Shown here: one piece after another, positions 21,698 through 34,117 of the stretch
How the letters are laid out: each line of letters starts with the position of its first letter
Numbering within the stretch: position 1 is the first letter of the stretch
Source: Kingdonia uniflora
Taxonomy: Eukaryota > Streptophyta > Magnoliopsida > Ranunculales > Circaeasteraceae
Direction of reading: 5' to 3'
Length of the DNA: 64,000 nt
Assembly (NCBI GenBank): GCA_014058105.1
Contig: JACGCM010001161.1
Span: 1,240,001 to 1,304,000, forward strand
Position numbers and translations under genes: made by a program
Notes under the pieces: generated by a model
What the model was told of the DNA's origin: nothing
Seen by the model: the letters and a program-made list of their open reading frames with translations, nothing else
The model's database searches: none

Positions 21698-22828
21698 TCA
21701 AAGAGGGGTTTCAATCCATGTGTAATAACACCTGCTCAAGTCGACCTCTCCGTAAGGGCTAGATTTTGTGCTATTCTGGCAATCTTTTAAATATTGTAAC
21801 TTCAGCATCCGTATTCTCTCGAATCTTTACTTTTACGGACAACAACGTCTCTCATTATCTTAGGTGTCTCTGATTCTTGAAGCAAAACAGGTTGTTTACC
21901 CAAAAACAACGCCCGACCTTCTAACCTTTTCCCGTGACCCATTTCATTTGAGAGCGATCAAACCTATATGTAATCGTTGTAGAATTGCTACCCAAAAAAA
22001 ACTCTCCCTTGGAATCTATTAGAAAAACATGAGAGAGGGAAGATGGACTTTGAATTGAACTCCAAGTTTTTTGAGCAATATCAAAAGTTTCTATCAGTTG
22101 AGAGAAATCATTCGCACAATACAAAACACCATTCATGTAGACCACAATGCCGATAGGATAAAAAAGGGAATCCAACTTGAAAATTGTTGTAGTCCACGAT
22201 TTATCCTTATGATTGCATCTTCTTATAGAAACAGTTGATGGAGTCCAGCAGTCAGATTCAATTACGTATACCTGATAATTCTGAGACATTGGGGGACATG
22301 AGAAAGTTGCAGCAATCTTTGAAGAAGGCTTGGTCTCCAGAGCAGGAAACTCGATCATCTTGTTTGTAAAAGGGCAGTAAAGGAAGAATGTAGAATGCAA
22401 ACTTATTAACAACCACCCGCATTTTGAAGCGCGGATTGAAGATTTTTCTCCAAATACTTTGTTTTCAATGGTATAAGTTTTCGTGTAGCAGGGGTCTACT
22501 AGTTTACATGTATTCTTTCCCACATAATAAGCCATGGAAGTGGCCTTGCTGGTCGTACTCCGCGAATATATCTCCATACCTTACAAACTGCACGAATACG
22601 AACTTGATCAGTAAACACGAGTTTTGCCATTATAACTTCCACGAGCTCTTCAGGTAGATCTGACCACAGCCGTTTCTTCTCAAGTAGTCTAAGAGACCTT
22701 CGTCTGTTCTCCTCTGGCATGTACAATTTCGTGCTCTGTGTCTTTCCCGTTCTCTTCTCAAGCAGTCTTGCAGATCTTCATCGCTTCTCCTCTGGCACGC
22801 ACAGTTCTTCACTCCCTCTTTTTCCCAT
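21698..22828 (-). pseudogene. F-box pseudogene, group A copy 2
   Basis: Homologous along its whole length to the intact gene at 20047-21108. The ancestral ATG is at 22826-22828. The frame meets a TGA after about 16 codons, and a further frameshift lies near 22520, between the F-box half (from 22726) and the C-terminal half (open 21921-22577). The ending TWIETPL is in yet another frame. The N-terminus has a duplicated PEEKRRRS..RLLEK module. An internal Met at 22726 could still start the F-box, but the protein would be cut at about 75 residues. Confidence 0.85.
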
Positions 22829-23703
22829 CTTCTTTGGAATAGTGGATTCACTTTAGATTGATGATCTTATAAAAAAAAAGAAAAAGCCTCAAAATTAGAA
22901 ACCCTAAATTGGCTTGTTTTGAACCTCTAATGTTTGAGTTCGTTTAGGACTGTTTAAACCTTTTTTAGGGGACTGACTAGAAACACCTAAATTTGCTTGG
23001 GCACCAAAGCTTGGGTATGTTGCACTTCTATTCGATTTTAAGAAGTAAAAAAATCTTATGAAACGTGAATAATTCTAATTAGATTACCTATTTCAACTTC
23101 TTTACATGATTTAAGCTTAAGCAGTCTACGAAACATTAACGGGGAAACATTATCTATAGGTCAGTACAGCACCTCGACTAAATCAAGCACACTCAAGTTT
23201 GTAGCATCTTTAGAATTGCCTCATGTGAAAAACTTCCCACCGTGTTTCGATAGTGCTTGGGGCAAAACACCATCATCACACTAATAACTTTAGAGATAAT
23301 ATGGTAATGTGATACTCCTCTCAATTTAGTCCACTTACACTTCATTAACTTAAAAACTTATGAGCGACTTCCAAAGATATCATTGTAATGCAAAACTATC
23401 CAACCTACTGCAGATCAGCAGATACCATAGTTTATGAGTAGAGGAAGCAAGGGGGAAAATTTCATGAATCACATAAAACCCAAAACCAAATTAAGGGACA
23501 ACTAGATGTACAATTGCGCATACACAACGATAAAGAAACATAATTGAATAAATACATTTGACAAATGATTCAAACGTGCAATTTTAATTCAGACAAATTC
23601 TCTTTATGAACACTATCGGGGTTCTTAACCAAGCAGAATTCACGAAGAGCAAATGCCGATTCTAATCTGAAATTATTTTAGAAACAAAAAGTAATACCAC
23701 TGA

Positions 23704-24766
23704 CTAAGGTTCAACAAATGTGTAATGAGACTCATACAAGTAGACTTCTCCATATGAGCTAGATTCTGTGATTTCTGGGAGTATAGCCTTAGCATACTAT
23801 CTCCTATCGAAAATGATTCACAAACAACCACATCTCTCATTGTCTTAGGTGTCTCTGATTTTTGAACTAAATAAACAGTCTAGAGCCCCAAAACAATGCC
23901 CCTCCTCCTAAGTACTTCACTTTAACCAAGCTCATTTGAGAACAATCAAGCCTATACACCACCATCTTTGGATCTGAGCTACACACAAAAATCACTCCCT
24001 CGGATTCTTTCAAACGCATAAAAGATAGGGAAGAAGGATCTTGAATTGAGCTCCAAGTTTGTGTAGCAATATTAAAAGCTATTATCAGTTGAGGGAGATC
24101 ATTTACACCATATCGCATAGACCACAATGCCAACAGGATAAAAAAGGAAATCCAACTTGAAAATAGTTGTAGTCCACGATTTATCTTCAAAACTACATTT
24201 GCTTATTTGCTTATATAAATAGTTGATCGAATCCGGTAGTCAGATTCAATAACATAAACCTGATAGTCTGAGGATATAGGCGGACATGAGAAAGTTACAC
24301 CACACACTGAAGTAGGCTTGGTCTCCAAAGTAGGAAATTCGATCGTTTTGTTCGTAAAAGCGCAGTAAAGGAAGAATAAAGTACCCCATCTTATTAGCAA
24401 CCACCCGTACTTTGCAGCGAGGATTGAAGATCTTTCTCCAAAGACTTCGTTTACAATGGTATAGGTTTTCTTGTAGCATGGATCTACTAGTTTACATGTT
24501 TTATTTTCCCATGTAAAGAGCCATGGAAGTTGCCTTGCTAGTCGTAATCCACGAATAGATTTCTATCTCTTACAAACTGCACGAATACAAACTTGATCAA
24601 TAAACACGAGTTTTGTCATTATAATTTCCACAAGTTCTTCAGGAAGATCAGACCATGGTCTTCTCTTCTCCTCTGGCACGTACAATCTCTTGCTCTGTGT
24701 CTTTCCCATCCTCTTCTTCGTCACTTCTCCTCTGGCAGCACAGTTTCTCACTCCCTCTCTTTCCAT
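23704..24766 (-). pseudogene. F-box pseudogene, group A copy 3
   Basis: Coding remnants in order: F-box (24563-24766, core LPEELVEIIMTKL) with a stop at the CKR position; middle part split between two frames (24203-24479); C-terminal part (23867-24190); and an ending FVEP at 23704. At least three frame breaks. It stands in tandem with copies 2 and 4 in the same orientation. Confidence 0.83.
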
Positions 24767-25191
24767 CTTCTTCTCTATTGTATCCTTAAATCACTTTTGG
24801 ATTGAAAATTCTTAGAAAAAAAAAAATAGGAGACATAAAAACTCAAAAAGTGGAAACTCTAATTGAGTTGGGTCTGGACTGTTTTGTACTCAACCCTAAT
24901 TGAGTTTACCAGTTAAACCCAATTTGCCGTTGCAAATACCAAGAACAGCAGCAAAATTATTCAGCATCTGCAAGACTATCGAGTTTGAAATAAAGTCTGT
25001 GACACAATGACACGGAAACATAATAAATTGAAATAAACAAAATTCGATAAACAGTTCAAACATGCAGTTTTTATTTAGACAAAGATATAAGAGCAAGGAA
25101 CATTTATCGAACTTTTCAAACAAGAAGAATTCGCCAAGAGTGGTGATTCTGATCTGAATTTGACCTTAGAAATAAAATTTCTCAAAGTTGA

Positions 25192-26317
25192 GCTTCGACA
25201 AATGTGTAACGAAACGTCGCCAAGTCGATCTTTCCGCAAAGGCTAGTTTCTGTGATTTTTTCACTTCCCCGTTTTTCACAGACAATCACATCTCTCATTG
25301 TCTTAGGTGTCTCTGATTCTGGAAGTAAAAAGGCTGAAAGCTCCAAAACAATGCCCTACCACCGAAGGTTTTAACTTTAACCCAGCTCATTTGAGAACGA
25401 TCAAGCTTATATATAAATTCACGAACTAAAAAAATTTCTCCCATGGACTCTATCAAAGACATAAAACAGCAGGGATTAGGATTAAGATTAGGGTTAGGAT
25501 TTTGAGTTGAACTCCAAGTCTTCTTAGCAATATCAAAAACTTTTACTGGTTCAAGGGAACGATCTGCACATTACAAAACACCATCCTTGCAGACAACAGT
25601 GTTAAAAGGTATAAAATGGCAATCCAACTGGAAAAAGTAGTAGTCCACAATTTATTTCTATGATTGCATCCTCTTATTGAAATAGTTGATGATGGCGTTT
25701 CCCAATCAGATTCAATTACGTAGACCTGATAATCAGAGGATGTAGGGAGACATCCGGACATGAGAAAGTTGCAACGTACCGATAAGAAGGCAAGGTCCCC
25801 AAAGACTTAAGTGCAGGAAATTTGATCGTCTCGTTAGTAAAAAGGCAGTAAAGGAAGAGTGTAGAAGGCAAACTGCGCAAACTTACTAGCAACCAGCCAT
25901 ATTTTGAAGCTTGTAGTGAAGATGTTTCCTCACAGACTTCGTTTCTTATGGTATAAGTTTTCTTGTAACACGGGTCGAAAAGCTTAAAGGATTTCTCATA
26001 AAACATAAATAGCCATGGCCCATGAAAGTTGCTTTGCTGGGACGTACTCGACGCGTTGATCTTCACCTCTTACAATCAGCACGAACACGGGCTTGATCAA
26101 TAAACACGAGTTTTGCCATTATTGTTTCCACGAGCTCTTCAGGAAGATCAGACCACGGTCTCTTCTTCTCAAGTAGTCTTGGAGATCTTCATCTTTTCTC
26201 CTCTGGCACGTACAATCTCGTGCTCCATGTCTTACCCATCCTCTTCTCAAGTAGTCTTGCAGATCTTCGTCGCTTCTCCTCTGGCACACACAGTCTCTTC
26301 CTCCCTCTCTTTCCCAT
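25192..26317 (-). pseudogene. F-box pseudogene, group A copy 4
   Basis: Ancestral ATG at 26315-26317. The leader again has two PEEKRRRS-type modules, the second ending in a TGA. The F-box (LPEELVETIMAKL) is followed by another stop in CKR. The middle (25716-26066) and later (25543-25761) parts are in separate frames; the end reads YTFVEAQL. A degenerate (TTAGGRTTA)-like stretch near 25471-25500 encodes an Asn-Pro repeat absent from the intact gene. Confidence 0.83.
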
Positions 26318-27805
26318 CTTCTTCTCTTTGGAATTCATGATTTAGATTGGAGATCTTAAAAAGAGAGGAAAACAAAACTCAAAAGTAGAAACCCTAATTG
26401 AGTTGCGTTGGGACTGTTTTGAGGGCACGAGCCCAAAATGTAAAAATCCCCAATGTGCCTAACCAAAGCTTGGGTACACAAGTTTCTTCAGGCGGGTCTA
26501 ACTTGCATTCCAACTTTTTATAGGCTAGGCGGCAGCCAGCTGGATTAGCCGGCCTAGAAGGCGAAGCCAGCCTTAAAGATCAACTTTTTATACTGAAATA
26601 TGGGAATCACATAGGGCAGATCAAACAAGGGAGAAATCACCAAACAAGGTGAAAACCTAAGAATCATGCTTTCTGCGAGTATTTTTCTTGTGAACTTTTC
26701 TTCCCTGACATTTATTGGTTTCGTCCACTGCAATATTCATTCGAGCTCATTTTAACACGCCGGTGAAATGCAACTCTGTCAATGTTGCGCTTCATACTGC
26801 TGAGATGTTCAAAAATATGAAATAATTCTACCTGATTTGAATGGTTGTAAAAACTATAGGAGTTAAGAATTTAGAGTGAACAAGTATTGTCAAAATAATA
26901 TTTCCTGTTTCCTATAATTCTCCAGAGAGTTTACAAGTAACCGTGTTCGACCTCCCAAGTTTTGTACTCTTTCCTAACAGTTCTTTGCAACGATAGGTGT
27001 GTGTTTGTGTTAGAGATGCTATCGGTTATGCCAAGAAGACAAAAAGTGGTCTAGCTTTAACACAAGGAAAGACGGACCGCGTTGCCAGAAGAAATAGAGG
27101 GAAAGACGGACCACGTTGCCAGAAGAAATAGAAGGAAAGGAAAGACGGAGTCGGGGGTCTGCGCTTCAAAACCCCCCCAAAAAACACCACACCACTATGA
27201 ACGCAACCCGGTGGAACATCAACTCCTTGTTTTCGCAGCAAGCAATCCGTAGCTACGTTTCATACCTAACAACTCATCAAAAGTAACAAATATATTAAAT
27301 CTGAACATTAAAAGCTTGGAAAACATGTACACATTGACACAAAGGCAAGCTAATAGTAATGAGTTTCAGAACTCCAGAACTAATGGTGCAGTGAATTAAA
27401 AATAAGCGCGTGAGATGTTGAATGTAGCCTATACATGGAAGGTAAGTAAACTTACTCATGGAGTAAATATTGACACCTCCAGCACGCTAAGTCTGTACTG
27501 GAAGAGAGCCAAGAGTTTGTACCACAAACTATTACATAATTGCATTGGTCTATTTGTAAGTTACGAATAAGATCATAAGTGGGTAATCTATCCACTAACA
27601 AGAAAAAGAAAACAACAATTATCACTACCTTCATTGCATAGATTAAAGAAGCATCAAAGAGACTATGCCTACAATTTCAAAACAGAAACTTCTTTGCTTA
27701 TAAAAGAGACGTTAAAACTTTGATCTACAAACAACAACAGAAACTGATATTTTACCTCCCATATCTTCCATAAGCTGATTTTTAATTGCCCATATCTTCT
27801 ATTTT
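26318..27805. other. Intergenic spacer between F-box groups A and B
   Basis: No gene recognised. It holds a short tandem repeat at about 27066-27133: two 34-bp units starting GGAAAGACGGACC and differing at about two positions. The small ORFs do not resemble known proteins. Confidence 0.5.
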
Positions 27806-29440
27806 CTAAGCAGTTGGTTCAATCCAAGTCATGTTACGATAATTCCCATCACAAAACCAATTCATTTCGCATTGCTCATTGGTTATCCCATTGTAAGTGC
27901 AAAGATCGTGAATTCTTCTTCTTTCACTAGACTTGATGCAATAAAACCATGGCTCGTTTTTGAAGAAAGAAAAAACCTATTTCCTATTTCCCTTTTTGTC
28001 ACCGAATCTGTAACCAAAACAGTAGTATCACTCATAAAAATTACTAAATCACCCAAATTTCTGACTTGAGCCCACCTCATCCGTGTACTAACTGTAAGGG
28101 CTTATTTCTAATCCCCGTACTGAGTCCGATCTTCGAACTCGTATAGCTCGAGATAACATACTGATAACCAATTAATGACTAAAACAAGGAAATCGTAATA
28201 CAGACTTCCTCGTCTACAGCTCGGGATGACAAAACATCCAATAACATCGCACTGCACAAAATACTCGGATATCTAGTAACAGTTCGAATACACTCGAACA
28301 CTATTAGAGATTGCATCTACATCAACAGTTCGGAGATATCAAAGCATCCTGTGACTTCACACTACAGAAGATACTCCTCCACTTGTCAACAGATCGCATG
28401 CACACGAGCATCACAAGAGATCGTATCTTCCCAGCGACCTGAAGCTACAACTAAAGGATGTTAATAGATCCGTTAACGATCAACAAGTATCAAGACGTTA
28501 CAAAAATTCATCATGAAGACTCATCAAAGCCGGATATTGTAACGTTCCTCATCAATGTAACCAACGGTCATATTATAAGACCTATAAATAAAACTAGATA
28601 GCTAAGATTCAAGGGGGATTGCTCTGAGAACCTCTAGGAGATCATTTATGCATCTCTTTCTCTCTCTCTCTTTGTAATAGCTAGCAGTCTAAATACACAT
28701 CTCTCTTTTTCTAAAATCCTCAGGAGAGGTCGTGATTTTTAACCCATTCAAGGGTTTTCCACGCTAAATCTAATATTGTTTATTTCCTAATTAGACGTAC
28801 TAGATTTCAAAGGTGTAAAGCTCTATCTTCGTGCAATACGAAAATAGGCTATTACACTAGCAAGCCTAAAAATCACGTTAGGATCAAACGTTGCAGGACT
28901 CAATAGAAGCTCTCCCAACATTACGTCATTAAGCAAGACGTAAAAAAACATTGTAAGAAACATAATCCAACCATATTAGTTCCTTGAGCTGACGGCCTAC
29001 AATAAAAAAAAAAACTTAAGGCGAATCGTCAAACCAAAGCTATTGTTGTGATTTGATAAAAGTGAAAATCTCAAAAAATTCGGTATCTTCATGAATTTTG
29101 CTCTAAAACCTGTGTTTTAGTGAAAATTATTATTCTACTGGAAGGAGAAATAGCAATTGAAGCTACTTGTAGTCCAAGTTTCTCCGAACTCAAATGTTGC
29201 TATCTTCCCCAAACTTAACAATTGCAGTGAAGATAATGTAATTTAATGAAGTTGGAGGAGAGGAAAACACGGCGTTTATTCCATGGAAATAGATGCCTCA
29301 TGCCTTGTCAAATACAAATGCGGAAATTTGGACTATATAATTAGTAAAAGGAGAGTAGAGGATAAATGATGGATTATAGTTTTGCAAAAAGACAGAGGTG
29401 ACTAATAAGTAATAAGAGTTATAGAAAGGATGAGTTTATT
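27806..29440 (-). pseudogene. F-box pseudogene, group B, split by a solo LTR
   Basis: The C-terminal part (27806-28092: LGDLVIFMSDTTVLVTDS ... MTWIEPTA) and a middle part (about 29110-29440: FILYSPFTN, FSSPP) both match the intact group B genes. The 828-bp LTR 28093-28920 lies between them. The N-terminal half with the F-box is missing, and about 100 codons between the two parts are lost or unrecognisable. Several stops occur. Confidence 0.72.
28093..28920 (+). mobile_element. Solo LTR (828 bp) inside F-box pseudogene
   Basis: Starts TGTAAGGGC and ends CTCCCAACA. It contains a TATA-like CCTATAAATAAA at about 28580 and a CT-rich stretch near 28660. No second LTR or internal domains follow. 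The flanks (CTAAC left, TTACG right) do not match, so no target duplication is seen; it may have formed by recombination or deletion rather than simple insertion. It differs from the 2.3 kb family. Confidence 0.62.
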
Positions 29441-29472
29441 TCAAATTGGATAAATTCGAATTACAATAGCTC

Positions 29473-30592
29473 TTAAAGAGGAGGTTCAATCCAATTCATA
29501 CAACAACAATATGGAAATTTAAATTCTGACCTTATACCAACATATGCCTCGACTCCATCCACAATAGTGTAACCGTCAAATGTTTTCCACTCTTTGAAAG
29601 AGTAGAACTCCAATGCATCACCGGAATCGTACTCTGGTATATAGTAGACTCTATCTCCCATTCCTAGAGGTGTTAGCGACTCTGGAACTGAAAAAGATTG
29701 AGGACCCAAAAGCAATAATGGATAAATCAAGCTGTCTACTTCGACCCAACGCATTTGAGAACGATCGAGTCCATATCTAAAACGATAAGACGAATACACT
29801 AAAAGAAGCTTTCCCTCAGACTCCACAAGATGTTTGGAAGAATGGCTAGGGGGCCAGAGACCGTGTTCTTCGAGATTTCCAATGAAGAAATTGAGTCGCT
29901 GTTGAACAACATCATAAGTTCTTATTTGTCCATCAACTGTCAAGCAGTAGATTATACCATCCATGTAAACCATGTCAACAAAATCGTAATGTTCCGAAGA
30001 CAATGGAGTCGCAGTCCATGTTTTATCCCCAGTATAATATGTGTTCTCATAAAAAGGATCGCGTTTATTTCAACATACTGGATTACAAAGACATAGCAAT
30101 TGGACGAAGTAGGGGTAGATGTGAATGTGGCAGGACAATTAGGGAAAGATGCGGAGGCGTAGTCCAAATTCATGAAGGGAAGTTGTATATTCTCATTAGT
30201 AAAGGGATTGTAGAAGAAGAATAAAACTTTAAAATTGGAATACTTAAAAGACATTAATAACCAACCGTTCTTCGATGCACATAGCTTTATTTCAGTGATA
30301 GAATCTCCGCAGTAGTACAATATTGTCCCGTAACAAGTTTAGGGTTTTTGATAATGTAAGTTTCATTATAAGATGGGTTGTAGAGCATACATGATTTCAA
30401 GGTGTTTTCATCAAAGAAAACAAGCCACGGAAGTTCTCTTGCACGTTGGACCAGAGGATTATATCGCCAGTTTTTGCAGACGCACTTGATCTGAATACAA
30501 CACTAGCTTTGCCATTATAGATTCTAAAAGGTCCAGCGGAAGATCGGACCATATGTTTCCTAGCTCTTCCTTCTCCTCCCCTTCTTCCCCAT
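29473..30592 (-). pseudogene. F-box pseudogene, group B-like, frameshifted
   Basis: The C-terminal half is open (29473-30003, ending CMNWIEPPL). The preceding part is in another frame (29952-30320, with GWLLMSFKYS and FFFYNPFTNE). The F-box (WSDLPLDLLESIMAKL) lies near 30500, out of frame with the ATG at 30590-30592. Three or more frame breaks. Relatives of this subtype lie at 30735, 31754, 37375 and 48541. Confidence 0.8.
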
Positions 30593-30734
30593 GATGTTTC
30601 TTGTATTAGGGTTCTCCCAACCCTGTTTCTGAATCTAAATACAAAGAGGTTGTGAGAATGCTTTAAACCCACAGAGAGTGAGCGAGTCTTTTGGAGACTA
30701 ACTAGGGTTTATCTGTCACGGCCAAATTGAAAAA

Positions 30735-31130
30735 CCATTTCCAACAGTTTTGAGTGCTTAAGCTATAACAAATTGAAAGAATAATTAAGAGATATTAGTA
30801 ACCAACCGTTCTTCGAAGCACATAGTTTTATTTCGGTTTATCTTCAACGTGTACCATGTTTTATAATAAGATTAGGGTTTCATCGTAGGATAGATCATAG
30901 AGCTTACATAAATTCAAGGTTTCCTCATCGGAAGAAACGAACCAAGGAAGTTCTCTAGCACGTTGGACAGCAGGAATAGATCGTCATTTCTTGCAGGCTG
31001 CATGGACGCATACTTGATCTGAATATAGCACGAGCTTCTTCAAGATAGACTCTGCAAGTTCCTGTGGAATATCTGACCAGGGGAATTCCGTTTGATTCCA
31101 TTTGTTCTTTCTTCTCTCCCTCTTTTCCAT
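30735..31130 (-). pseudogene. F-box pseudogene, N-terminal fragment
   Basis: Starts MEKRERRKN at 31130, then an F-box (WSDIPQELAESILKKL), then a stop in the CKKW position (TGA for the Trp codon). Recognisable sequence runs to about 30735 and then ends. The C-terminal domain is absent. Confidence 0.75.
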
Positions 31131-31140
31131 GATGTTCTTG

Positions 31141-31753
31141 TCTTAGGGTTCTCTCAACCCAATTTGTGAATCTAAATAAAGAGAGATCTTAAAGGCTTAA
31201 AAAAACTATGGACAGATATAACACTAACACTTGAACAGTTCAACATCACAAAATTTGTGCAGAATGAAAATTTTCAGAATAACCGCAAGAGAAACAACAA
31301 AACAAATATCAGTACCTTCATTGCATTAGCAGAGAAACTACATAAGTTCCTTCATGAGACTTCAAGGATTATTACTTTGGCTTGCCCTTCGAAAAGTATA
31401 GATCTGATCTCGGTTTTAAGAGATTGCTTTTGAATCTTTAAAAATTACTAAATGAGATGGCTTCAAAAGTTGCCAAAAGAGTTGGCTCGCGAAATGCCAG
31501 TGTAACAAAGGTCTCAGTGTTCTTTTAATCAATGGCCGGAAAGCAAGAAAGATTCATTTGCAAAAATACATGATCACGATGTTATTCCAAAATAGACACA
31601 CATAACCATGAGAAAATAATCAAGCAAGGAGACAATTTTGGGGAAAAACATCCAGCAAATCAAAATTCAGACACTTCATTAACAAAAGAAAATCAGATAC
31701 TAAAAGCCAAAAGATAATTGAGTTCGATACTTCGATTGGCAAAAGGAGGAAAA
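31141..31753. other. Spacer within F-box cluster
   Basis: No ORF of note. Parts near 31530-31700 resemble sequence at 37030-37300 and 48240-48540 next to other F-box pseudogenes, so the duplicated unit included flanking DNA. Confidence 0.5.
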
Positions 31754-32140
31754 GCTCTTTAAGAGGAGGTTCGATCCAACTCCTCATGTTTTCATCGGCC
31801 CAGAGCTTCCGCAGCCCATGGTGCCCATATCAGATGCAAGTTTCGAAATATTAGAACCTCAATTCACCTCGAAAAATAGTAGACCTGCTCACCGATTCCT
31901 TTAGGGGTCACTGATTCTGAAATTGAGACTGATAAATGTACTCCACCATCTAAACTTTATACTCTGACTCAACTCATTTGGGAACGACCAAGCCAATAAA
32001 TACGAGACGAATTGTAAACAAGAAAAAGATATTCCCGACTCTACCATATGCACGGAGCAATCAAACATACCTCTTGAGGTTCAGCAACAACGGTCCAAAT
32101 TCTTTGTACAAAATCAAAAGCTCTTATCTAAGCCATGTTG
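31754..32140 (-). pseudogene. F-box pseudogene, C-terminal fragment
   Basis: Translates in broken frames to a C-terminal F-box-associated region (AFDFVQRIW, VCLIAPCIW, LGRSQMS, ISESVTPKGIGEQVYYF, EELDRTS). It matches the pseudogenes at 37375 and 48541 better than the intact genes. It lacks the N-terminal half; it and the fragment at 30735-31130 may be two ends of one deleted gene. Confidence 0.7.
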
Positions 32141-32666
32141 CAATGTCTCTGAGGAATGAAAAAAGGCATCTTACTCCCTCAATGTATTTATACAGTTCTT
32201 GATGGGTGTTATCAGCTCATCCCATGGTTCATGAGAAACACTGCAACTTACATAAAATAATTTCCATAGAGCTAATATATTTATAGATTCAATTCTCTTT
32301 CTATTTATATCTTACAACGTATATTCCTTAAGAGCATCAAGAACTTGGACTAAGCTTGGGTTACCTAAAATGTTTTCTAACAGAAAATTTCTAATGATTT
32401 GGCCATTGCTGAACATTGGATTGGGAAGCCTAAACGTAATATTTCAATACTTAAATCAAATGATTCGCAATTGCTTAATCGCCAAAAAATATTCAGGTAT
32501 ACCATGCCAACCTTTAATCATCACTGGAAACATCATAAAAGATGAGCATAATGAAAAGAAAAGAAGAAAAAAAAACCCGCATAATTGGGGTATTTGCTTG
32601 TCAAGAGCAAAAACAACAAATACCAATAAGAACAAAAATTTCAATATTAAACATTAAGTATTTTAC

Positions 32667-33830
32667 TTACACGCTTCTGGAACTTTGATCTTCAATTTCC
32701 TGAACAATTGGCTCAATCCAAGTCATGTTGCAAAAATTCTTATCGCATATCGGAATCATAACAGAATCCTCTGTGGTTATCGCCTTGTAAATGCGACGAT
32801 CATAATGTGTTTTACGAGACTTGAAGGAGTAGTACTTTGGCTTCCCATCAGAAAAACTATACACTCCATTCTTTATTCCACTCTTTGGCGCTGAATCTGA
32901 AACCAATCCAATTGTATTACTAATAAAAATCACTCGATCGCCTAAGCTATCGAATTGAACCCAACTTTCCTGTGTGCGAGGAAGCCTTAAAATCGTTTCA
33001 GGATTATCGCCGTACGGAACTGATAGGAGCTCTCCACCATACTCTACCAACCTTCTATGATAAACAAAAACATTACCGGGTAAAGTGGATGGTATATCAA
33101 GCACAGTCCATGTTTGTAGAGCTACATTATAAGTACCTAGGATCCTAATATTATTATTAATGCAGTAAAAGAAGCCATCATTGTAGACCCCAACATTACT
33201 ATCAAGAAATAACTGATTAATATTGAAGTTTTTTGAAGTCCAACTACTATCCCCAGGACGACACGTCTTGATAAAAATGCTTTGAGTCGAGTTACGGCCA
33301 TGCAGCTTGATAAAGATAATACAATCGGGTGAAGATGGGGGAGAGGAGAACATAGCAGCGGAGGTATAGAAATCTTTGATACAATGGTCGAATGGAGGAA
33401 ACTGGATGATTTCATTAGTAAAAGGAGAGTAGAGGATGAATGATGAGTTATCATGAAAAGAAATTAGTAACCAACCTTTTATTGATGACCAGATCACTGC
33501 ACCCGAATACGGAAAATCTTTCAAACACGTATTATGAATGGTGAGAGTTTTCTTGTAAACAGGGTCATAAAGTTTACAAGAGGCGAATGACTTGTTGTGC
33601 CAAATAAGTAGCCATGGTATTTGTTTTGCTGGTTTAACTCGGCGTACTGATCTCCACCTCTTACAGACAGAGCGAAAACATACTTGATCAGTAAACAATA
33701 GCTTCCCCATAATACATTCGACGAGCTCTACAGGAAGATCAAACCAGGGTCTCTTATAATCATGTAATCTTGTAGACCTTCGTCTCTTCTCGATAGGTAT
33801 ATCAACTACTGAACTGCGTCTTTTTCTCAT
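32667..33830 (-). CDS. F-box protein (At1g57790-like), group B, intact, 387 aa
   Basis: Single ORF. A basic leader (IPIEKRRRSTRL) precedes an F-box at residues 28-62 (LPVELVECIMGKL ... SVCKRWRSVRR) and a C-terminal domain with GWLLISF, FILYSPFTNEIIQFPP, CIIFIKL, YCINN, LVEYGGELL, SWVQF and NMTWIEP. The presumed role is an SCF substrate receptor; the target is unknown. The ORF runs past the WIEPTA end seen in sister genes and stops (TAA) inside a strong splice-donor match (GTAAGT, about 32666), so the true C-terminus may be shorter or spliced to a further exon. Upstream lie a GA microsatellite (about 34064-34083) and the minisatellite at 34118-34488. Confidence 0.85.
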   Translation of the reverse strand: MRKRRSSVVDIPIEKRRRSTRLHDYKRPWFDLPVELVECIMGKLLFTDQVCFRSVCKRWRSVRRVKPAKQIPWLLIWHNKSFASCKLYDPVYKKTLTIHNTCLKDFPYSGAVIWSSIKGWLLISFHDNSSFILYSPFTNEIIQFPPFDHCIKDFYTSAAMFSSPPSSPDCIIFIKLHGRNSTQSIFIKTCRPGDSSWTSKNFNINQLFLDSNVGVYNDGFFYCINNNIRILGTYNVALQTWTVLDIPSTLPGNVFVYHRRLVEYGGELLSVPYGDNPETILRLPRTQESWVQFDSLGDRVIFISNTIGLVSDSAPKSGIKNGVYSFSDGKPKYYSFKSRKTHYDRRIYKAITTEDSVMIPICDKNFCNMTWIEPIVQEIEDQSSRSV

Positions 33831-34117
33831 TGTAATCCTTTGGCTTCTTTTAACTCAAAGTAGTGATCTAATTTTAATGAGAAACAACATATAATTATAC
33901 ACTATATTATTATTATATTACACACAAATATTAGGGTTTAGCTAATCAATCACAATAACAAAGAAAACACATAGGAAACAAATTAACTTACTTGGGAGTC
34001 ACATCAAATCAAAACATGCTGAACCCAATTCGAATATGTAAACAATAGCAAAACCCTAATCGAGAAGAGAGAGAGAGAGAGATCTGTGTGATTTAAAGAG
34101 GGCAATAGTTTTCAAAA

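Noticed and set aside
25471..25502. Interstitial telomere repeat
   Set aside because: TTAGGRTTAGG-like units are degenerate, do not match the plant TTTAGGG unit in phase, and sit within F-box coding homology as an Asn-Pro repeat.
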